A DNA stretch of 64,000 bases, taken from the NCBI GenBank assembly GCA_030015575.1, contig CM057346.1, forward strand, positions 561,230,315 through 561,294,314, read 5' to 3'. Of the stretch, positions 57,901 to 64,000 are shown piece by piece. Each line of letters opens with the position of its first letter. Position 1 is the first letter of the stretch. Both the position numbers and the translations under genes were made by a program. Source of the stretch: Agapanthus africanus (Eukaryota > Streptophyta > Magnoliopsida > Asparagales > Amaryllidaceae). A model generated the notes under the pieces. It saw only the letters and a list, made by a program, of their open reading frames with translations. It made no database searches and was not told where the DNA came from.

Positions 57901-59131
57901 GAAGGCGGCCCAGAGGCTGAGATGGAGGTAGTCGGGACTACCCTTCCTTTGTTGGAGCCCGAGGTCATGGCAGAGGCCGTCGAAGCCGCTATCCCCTCGA
58001 CTCAGAACGGGAGGAGTGTTGAAGGTAACCTTCTGAATTTTAAATTAGCAACCTTTCCATTGTCTGAACTCTTTTGTTTTCTCAGAGTTACGCGAGCTGG
58101 CGGCCTCTATTGCCGATCTGTCTCCACGGCAATCCTTTCAGCGTCTGCTGGAGATGGCAGCTCCGTAGGCGATATCTCCCCAACACATCGTCCTCTCATC
58201 CGGACAAGGTTGGTGTTGTCCATCATTTCTCATAGCATCGTTGTTATTTTGCGTATTGACATTGATGTTTTCTACAGTTTTGGAGGCCGATGACGAGGTT
58301 GAGGTCCTCGAAGGGCCAGGGGAACCTTCAGCTCCTACTTGCATGACCGTAGGTGAGTGACATTTCGATATAGTCTGACTTGTTCCTTTGCTTAAGAGTT
58401 TTACTGACATTTTTCAAATCTGAACAGCCTTGCCAGCCCCCATAGCATTAGAATCGCGTATCGCCATGCCGCCCGGTCCTTATGCTCTGCGAGCTTCAGA
58501 ACGCTTGGCCCAATTGAGCCTTGTCTCCTTGTCATCTTTAATTGAGGAGCTTCGTGCTGGCAGCGCAACCACAGCTGAAGCATTTGCCGCCGAAGCTAAC
58601 GGTTCTCTTTCTTTTCTTGCCACCTACCACGGCGAAGAGGTGGTGCGAGTTTGGGTGGAGTTCTGTCGGCAGGTGGAGGCTTGCTTGCACGCCCTAGAGT
58701 GTTCCCGCCTTTCCTCGGAGGCCATGGCTGCAAAGGCGGACTTGCGGAGGCTGATAAAGCGGTGCGCGGCAAACATGGTATCATGCGAGAAGAGGCTCGG
58801 TCGCAAATTCTCCGAGAGGGAGCTGGCCTCTAAGGCATTGAACGAGCTTCAGGCCAGCCTCACAGCCAAAGCCAACAAAGCGTATAAACTCTGGCAGGTG
58901 CTTCAAGAGTCTATCAAAGAGGCGGTGGCTCTCGATAAAGCTGCCGTATTCACTCGCGAAAGGGTCGAGGCTCACAAGGCCACTGAGAAAGAGCTCGAAG
59001 GCAGGCTCGCTTCGTATCAGGCCCAGCAGGCTCAGGCGGAGGCTCATCTTCTGGCGATCTTGAATCATGAAGCTATAGCCCAGCAAAAGCAAGACGAACT
59101 GGCAAAATTGCTAAATCACCCGCCGGCTTAA
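54991..59131 (+). CDS. Plant mobile domain protein with coiled-coil C-terminus, antisense to Tat pol
   Basis: The first coding exon, from the ATG at 54991 (5 bp after the TTTCAG acceptor), encodes a plant mobile domain (PMD, PF10536 type) over about residues 60-590: YQAIYASLFHYQSPHVWWVKAFLNQWN, TNTFLLGNREVSISLGEFYEISGLPI, VSVWLGWFVIPMHRRFM and LYHGLGTAANTSTPGVDVVNFSLHYF. A Pro/Ala linker and a basic patch (GRKRSSSATGSGSKRRRK) that could be a nuclear signal follow. The frame stops at 57469-57471, but the next frame continues ALKQAASEDAADALSLWTGG, so one base seems lost or gained near 57460. Later exons: 57700-58024, 58085-58207 (with a TAG at 58167), 58279-58351 and 58429-59131, the last an Ala/Glu/Lys/Leu coiled coil ending at TAA 59129. 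AATAAAAG lies at about 59240. Function is unknown; PMD proteins occur both in host genes and in mobile elements. Confidence 0.75.
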
Positions 59132-59364
59132 AAACTTGTATCTTTTCCTTTCTTTTCTGTTTTTGTACATACTCATGAATGAGAGTATCTTCTTTTTGTT
59201 CTTTCATGAATTGTACTTTGTATCCATTTTGGTTTATGAATAAAAGATACATTTTTCTTCTCAATGGTGTGTCTCTTTTCATTGAATGTGTTTTGCGGAC
59301 AATTTATCTTGATCTCCTTGCAGGGCAGCGATGGCTTAGGATTCAGGGTTAAGGTCTGCTTTCT

Positions 59365-59555
59365 AAGACTTTTGCGCTTTATGAGCCACGAGGGTCTCAT
59401 AAAGAGTTTTTCTCCCTACAGGTCGAGAGGATCCCATAGGTGTAAGTTCTTCTTAAGAATCGTGAGGATTCTTAAGCGGGTTTTCCCTTGAGAGTCGTAA
59501 GGATCTCACAAGAGAGTTTTCTTCCTTACAGGTCGTGAGGACCTGCAAGTGCTGG
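59365..59555 (+). repeat. Hairpin array with GTGAG-type loops, first cluster
   Basis: Five stem-loops about 35-40 bp apart. The clearest has perfect 10-nt arms CTTAAGAATC and GATTCTTAAG around GTGAG (59452-59476). Next to it arms CTTACAGGTC and GACCTGCAAG around GTGAG (59526-59550), and CTTTATGAG with CTCATAAAG near 59369. Between stems are TTTTCTCCCT-like spacers. Confidence 0.88.
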
Positions 59556-59609
59556 ATGTGGTCGCCCTTATCCGTGTTTCACGGGGTCAGGGGTTGCTCA
59601 AAGTATCGT

Positions 59610-60125
59610 AGTTTAAAGACGTTGCGGTCAAGGTTAAGGACGTCATAGTCCATGGATTTAAGGACTCCACAGTCCGATATTAGTTTTAAGACATCACGGT
59701 CAAGGTTAAGGACGTCATAGTCTGTGGATTTAGGGACTCCACAGTCCGATGTTAGTTTTAAGACATCACGGTCAAGGTTAAGGACGTCATAGTCCGTGGA
59801 TTTAAGGAACCCACAGTCCGATGTTAGTTTTAAGACATCACGGTCAAGGTTAATGACGTCATAGTCCGTGGATTTAAGGACTCCATAGTCCGAGGTTAGT
59901 TTTAAGACATCACGGTCAAGGTTAAGGACCTCATAGTCCGTGGATTTAAGGACTCCACAGTCCGATGTTAGTTTTAAGACATCACGGTCAAGGTTAAGGA
60001 CCTCATAGTCCGTGGATTTAAGAACTCCACAGTCTGATGTGTGGTTGCAGGGACCCGTCACCTCTTTGAAGACGTTGAGGAATTACAACGCCAAGTATCA
60101 AAGGAGTGAAGAGATGTACCCTTAA
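59610..60125 (-). repeat. 72-bp tandem array, right copy, six units
   Basis: AGGTTAAGG or a one-base variant recurs at 59631, 59703, 59775, 59847, 59919 and 59991, exactly 72 bp each. Units match those at 51560-51790. The minus strand (sense for the Tat element) is open over 160 codons with a 24-residue repeat of the type LTSDCGVLKSTDYEVLNLDR; whether it is ever translated is unknown. Confidence 0.92.
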
Positions 60126-60239
60126 ACCAAAGTGGAATCAATACAGAATCAGGGTGGTTGATTGTTAGTTTTAAGACATTACGGTCGAGATTAAGGACAT
60201 CATAGTCCATGGATTTTAAGGACTCCACAGTCCGGTGTT

Positions 60240-61388
60240 TGCTCTGGATGCTTCACACGGGTTCACTGCCGTGCTTGGAGAGGACCAGGCTCCGCTCTGG
60301 CCATTTGCCGCGGGGTCAAAGAGTGACATTATCCGCGTTCCACATGACCAGGAATTTTGCACTAGATGCTTCACACGGGTTCACTGCCGTGTTCGGCGAG
60401 GACTAGGCTCCGCTCTGGATGCTTCATACGGGTTCACTGCCATGCTCTGCGAGGACCAGGATCCGCTCTGGACGCTTTCCATGGGGTCAAAGAGTGACGT
60501 TATCCGCGTTCCACGTAACCAGGAATTTTGCACTAGATGCTTCGCACGGGTTCACTGCCGTGTTCGGCGAGGACTAGGCTCCGCTCTGGATGCTTCACAC
60601 GGGTTCACTGCCGTGCTCTGCGAGGACCAGGATCCGCTCTGGACGCTTTCCACAGGGTCAAAGAGTGATGTTATCCGCGTTCCACGTAACCAGGAATTTT
60701 GCACTAGATGCTTCGCACGGGTTCACTGCCGTGTTCGGCGAGGACTAGGCTCCGCTCTGGATGCTTCACACGGGTTCACTGCCGTGCTCTGCGAGGACCA
60801 GGATCCGCTCTGGACGTTTTCCACAGGGTCAAAGAGTGACGTTATCCGCGTTCCACGTAACCAGGAATTTTGCACTAGATGCTTCATACGGGTTCACTGC
60901 CGTATTTGGCGAGGACTAGGCTCCGCTCTGGATGCTTCACACGGGTTCACTGTCGTGCTCTGCGAGGACCAGGATCCGCTCTGGACATTTTCCACGGGGT
61001 CAAAGAATGACGTTATCCACGTTCCACGTAACCAGGAATTTTGCACTAGATGCTTCACACGGGTTCACTGCCGTGTTCGGCGAGGACTAGGCTCCGCTCT
61101 GGATGCTTCACATGGGTTCACTGCCGAGCTCTGCGAGGACCAGGATCCGCTCTGGACATTTTCCACGGTGTCAAAGAGTGACGTTATCCACGTTCCACGT
61201 AACCAGGAATTTTGCACTAGATGGTTCACACGGGTTCACTGCCGTGTTTGGCGAGGACTAGGCTCCGCTATGGATGCTTCACACGGGTTCACTGCCGTGC
61301 TCTGCGAGGACCAGGATCCGCTCTGGACGTTTTCCACAGGGTCAAAGAGTGACGTTATCCGCGTTCCACGTAACCAGGAATTTTGCTG
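60240..61388 (+). repeat. 171-bp tandem array, nearly seven units
   Basis: GGAATTTTG recurs at 60351, 60522, 60693, 60864, 61035, 61206 and 61377, always 171 bp apart. Each unit holds two half-copies of a GATGCTTCACACGGGTTCAC segment. Because 171 is 57 codons, a 384-residue plus-strand frame stays open through the array. CACGGGTTCACTGCCGTG and GTTATCCGCGTTCCACGTAAC are short stem-forming parts of each unit. Confidence 0.93.
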
Positions 61389-61389
61389 A

Positions 61390-62029
61390 TTGTATCCGTA
61401 TTTCACGGAATGGAGGTTTGGCTGTTGGTGATATGTATATTGCCGAGCCATAGAGCTAGGGGTTGCAGCTGCTCCGCTTTGTCTGAAGTTGTGTCCGTTG
61501 TTACGAGACGAGTGTTGGGATGATCTCTAGGTCGCTTGCGGCCCGTCGAGACTTAGCTTCTTTCTTTGATGAAACCTGGGGGAGGAGTATGATCACTTCT
61601 TTGTTTACGCCCTTGGATTGTATACAGGGTGTGATGGAACATCACCTGTAGGGCATAAATTAAAACCTTTTTTATTTTATTTTTTTTTCCGCGATGCTCT
61701 ATCATTTCAGCTTTTATATCGCGGAGCCCAATCATTTCGGCTATTTATTTCAGTTTTACTCGCTGCTTTTTATTGCGAGTTTCCCCATCATTTTGGCTAT
61801 TTGCGTGCATACATTTTTACTTGCTGCTTTTTATTGCAAGTTGCCCCATCATTTCGGCTATCTCATATGCACGTGCGGCCTACTGGCTTTTCGTCATAAA
61901 CCTGAAATTAGACACCGATTTCAGCATCAGCACCGCTACAACTGGGATATGGCCAGGAGCGAATCATCATCTGCCTCTGTCGATGTTGAACAAAGGTGGC
62001 TTAGCAACAGGGTTAGGGTCCTGTCGACT
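61390..62029 (+). repeat. Spacer with two matched ACTYGC hairpins
   Basis: At 61758-61780 and 61819-61841 the 11-nt loop TGCTTTTTATT is flanked by ACTCGC/GCGAGT and by ACTTGC/GCAAGT. Around them a CCCCATCATTT(T/C)GGCTAT phrase repeats. A GCCC(T/G)TGGATTGTAT...TGTAGGGCAT phrase at 61609 recurs near 62279 and, less exactly, at 51257. No gene seen; short hydrophobic frames here are translations of the repeats. Confidence 0.75.
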
Positions 62030-62580
62030 AAGGTTTTTGACTTCATAAGCCGTAAGGGTCTCACGAAGGTATTTCTCACTACAAGTCGTGAGGATCTCGT
62101 AGGTGTATTTTCTCCCTAGGAATCGTGAGGATTCCTAAGTGTATGTTCCTCTGTAATTCGTAAGGATCTTACAAGAGGGCTTTCTCCTTATAAGTCGAGA
62201 GGACTTATAAGGGTTGTTCACCATAGGGACATACCCCTAGTCACAGGTGGGACTTTGCTGGGAAAATGTTTATTCGTGCCCGTGGATTGTATGCAAGGGT
62301 CAGTATGAGCTGCTTGTAGGGCATTGTCGAAGGTTATGGGGGATTTTACTTAAGCACAAGTTTAGGTCTCTGTAGCTTAAGACTTTCAAGTCTTATGAGC
62401 CATGAGGGTCCCATAAGAGAGTTCTCCTTGCGAGTCGTGAGGATCTCGCGAGTGTATTTTCTCCTTAGGAGTCGTGAGGATCCCTAAGTGTGTTGCTCCC
62501 TTGTGAGTCGTAAGGATCTCATGCGGGTGGTTTCTCCTTACAAGGTCGTGAGGACCCTGCAAGTGTCCTTTAACGAGGTT
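62030..62580 (+). repeat. Hairpin array with GTGAG-type loops, second cluster
   Basis: About ten stem-loops. Perfect 10-nt arms CTTATAAGTC / GACTTATAAG around GAGAG lie at 62187-62211; near-perfect CCTAGGAATC / GATTCCTAAG around GTGAG at 62115-62139. Others have one or two mismatches (near 62079, 62153, 62392, 62428, 62464, 62500, 62538). The loop is GTGAG, GTAAG or GAGAG. Confidence 0.88.
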
Positions 62581-62830
62581 GCGCCCTTTCGGGTTTTCAC
62601 AAACACTCGCCGGTAGTCCTGCTGTTTTTACTCACGGAGCCCTTTCGGGTTTTCATCCGTGCCCATTTTGCTTATGGATATACCTTTATTATTTTTACTT
62701 TTTTATATTTTTTTTTACGAGGTCGCGCCCTTTCGGGTTTCCACGAACACTCGCCGGTAGCCCTGCTGTTTTTACTCACGGAGCCCTTTCGGGTTTTCAT
62801 CCGTGCCCTTTTTGCTTATGGACATACCGT
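62574..62830 (+). repeat. Direct duplication of a 110-bp segment with T-rich spacer
   Basis: GAGGTTGCGCCCTTTCGGGT... at 62574 and GAGGTCGCGCCCTTTCGGGT... at 62719 run in parallel for about 110 bp (CACTCGCCGGTAG, TTTTTACTCACGGAGCCC, TTTTCATCCGTGCCC). Each is followed by a T-rich tract (to 62717 and to about 62885). Confidence 0.88.
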
Positions 62831-62919
62831 TTTTTTTGTTTTTTTTTCTATTTATTTTATTATTTTTTTTATTTTTTTTTTATTCATCTCATCAGCCTAA
62901 GGATGCTGCGGTAGTAGTT

Positions 62920-63025
62920 TTAAGGACATTTCGGTCCGTCATTAGTTTAAGGACGTTTCGGTCCGTCGTTAGTTTAAGGACGTTTCGGTCCGTCGTTAGT
63001 TTAAGGACGTTTCGGTCCATCACTG
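62920..63025 (-). repeat. 27-bp tandem repeat, four units
   Basis: AAGGAC starts at 62922, 62949, 62976 and 63003. Each unit carries GGAC-GTTTCG-GTCC, so again a short stem-loop, 100 bp past the end of Tat pol. Confidence 0.9.
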
Positions 63026-63120
63026 AGAGAGGGCCGGCTACTACTTATAGAGCTTTAGCCTAGGAAGATAGCGGGCGGACATAGTCTTCGTCATCTACCA
63101 TTGACCTAGGCTGTGGCCCA

Positions 63121-64000
63121 TTAAGCGTAGTATTTCTTGAGGAAGCGGCCGTTTATTGGCCTGAAAGGCCTTTCACCGTGCATATCCATGAGTAGATAGG
63201 CTCCACCCTGGTAGACCTTGTCTATGATGTACGGGCCTTCATAGTTCGGCTCGAACTTCCCCGCTTGGCGCGATTGGGGATCATAGGCCTTTTGACTAAT
63301 AGCACGAGTTCGCCTTGGCAGAATGTCCTCGGCCTGGTCAATCTTTCATACGAGCGTGTCATTTTTGCTTTGTAAGCCTCCAAGTTTTGTTATGCTACGA
63401 GCCGTGTTTCATCAAGGGCATCAAGCTCTTCTAGCCGAAGGTGAGCATTTTCTTCGCTCGTCAACTCGCAGTGGACCGCCACTCGTAGAGAAGGCAGCTC
63501 TATCTCGAGGGGGAGTACTGCTTCTGTACCGAATACCAATGCGTATGGCGTCGTGTTCGTGGCCGTCTTGAACGTAGTTCGATATGCCCAGAGAGCTTCT
63601 TGCAGTCTCCCGTGCCAGTCCTTCTTATTTCGGGACACCGTCTTCTTCATGATCTTTGTCAAGGTCTTGTTGAAGGCTTCAGCTAGACCGTTAGCTCGTG
63701 GATTATAAACCGAGGAATATCTCCAGTCTATATTATACTGTTGCGCGAAGCGGCTGATCTTATGGCTTCTGTAAGCCGTCCCATTATCGGAAATGATCCG
63801 TCGCGGAGTTCCAAACCGATAAATGACGTGCGTCTTGAAAAAGTGGAGGATATTCTCCGTCTTCACTTCCCTCAGTGGTACTGCTTCTACCCATTTGGAG
63901 AAGTAATCAGTCGTCGCTAAGATAAAACGATGTCCCCTGGACGATGCCGGTTCGATGGGGCCGACTATGTCAGTTCCCCACATTTCGAATGGCCAGCTAG
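63121..64000 (-). pseudogene. Tat-lineage integrase, C-terminal end of pol
   Basis: From the right edge downward: MWGTDIVGPIEPASS (first catalytic Asp), [36 protein letters not shown] (second Asp), NPRANGLAEAFNKTLTKIMKKTV (Glu), WAYRTTFKTATNTTPYALVFGTEAVLP and a tail to a stop at about 63392. Beyond it the sequence still reads NLEAYKAKM, and in another frame YEGPYIIDKVYQGGAYLLMDMHGERPF and GRFLKKYYA, ending TAA at 63121-63123, the usual Tat pol C-terminus. So there is one stop and one shift in the tail. The core matches the Tat group rather than Athila (compare 315-794). Confidence 0.87.

Larger units (their letters stand above)
51086..64000 (-). mobile_element. Tat-lineage Ty3/gypsy element, 3' part, with antisense gene
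   Basis: On the minus strand, pol ends at 63121 and is followed by about 3.9 kb of repeat arrays, a gene in the opposite orientation (54991-59131) and further palindrome arrays. Extra ORFs antisense to pol and hypervariable tandem-repeat 3' regions are known for the Tat lineage, which is why I join these parts. The left end at TGTAGCAGAC (51086) is inferred from where CACTA A sequence stops. I could not fix the 3' LTR limits or a polypurine tract, and the partner end is outside the window, so unity of the block is an inference. Confidence 0.6.

Noticed and set aside
59600-60060. CRISPR-like array
   Set aside because: Repeats are contiguous or nested with no unique spacers, the surroundings are plant transposons, and no cas-like gene is present.
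61618-62119. Hydrophobic frames of 93-141 residues as membrane proteins
   Set aside because: They are translations of T-rich hairpin repeats and have no start context or family features.
62579-62914. 111-residue frame with repeated FGFSQTLAGSPAVFTHGALSG-type words
   Set aside because: It is the translation of a direct DNA duplication and T tracts.

Overview
This is a flowering-plant nuclear segment made almost entirely of transposable elements nested in each other. I found no rRNA gene, no intact tRNA gene, no bacterial-type operon and no clear single-copy host gene. The lineages present (Athila, Tat and Tekay/Del-like Ty3/gypsy, a long-LTR Ty1/copia, En/Spm-type CACTA elements with TNP2 transposases, a LINE relic) and the split eukaryotic exons point to an angiosperm with a repeat-rich genome. 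The species cannot be told. || Left block, 1-8081: a minus-strand Athila-lineage element, cut by the window's left edge. It has integrase, RT-RNase H, protease, gag, leader, a tRNA-Asp primer site and one LTR; pol carries several stops. || Second block, about 8121-29051: part of a chromovirus-like LTR (8121-8426 and 28771-29051) split by a minus-strand Ty1/copia element (8427-28765, perfect ATTAC target duplication). The copia element's own right LTR is split at 16569/27038 by a minus-strand Tekay/Del-like element (16570-27037, two LTRs of about 3.02 kb). Age order is LTR remnant, copia, Tekay. || Third block, about 29640-51085: an old plus-strand CACTA element (A) with a broken TNP2 gene and second gene. 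It was opened twice: by a second complete-ended CACTA element (B, 31779-42837, matching CACTACTACA ends, subterminal CCCTACGGA...TCCGTAGGG repeats, its own broken TNP2 and TNPA-like genes, a LINE relic and a 602-bp hairpin array), and by a young non-autonomous plus-strand LTR element (43177-49848, two 1342-bp LTRs with about 16 differences, GGGTC target duplication). The latter has a tRNA-Asp primer site and one 559-residue ORF of unknown function, and no pol. || Right block, about 51086-64000: the 3' part of a minus-strand Tat-lineage element. Pol (integrase end) enters at the right edge and stops at 63121. Then come 3.9 kb of tandem and hairpin arrays, a multi-exon plus-strand (antisense) gene with a plant mobile domain, a nuclear-localisation-like patch and a coiled-coil end, then a TATA box preceded by paired G-box palindromes and dozens of other short palindromes. 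|| The most unusual signal is in this last block. Its non-coding DNA consists of short stem-loops whose arms change in sequence from copy to copy while staying complementary (for example ACTCGC/GCGAGT beside ACTTGC/GCAAGT with the same 11-nt loop). That argues for maintenance of, or generation by, hairpin structure rather than simple tandem repetition. All statements come from reading and hand alignment; no database search was run.
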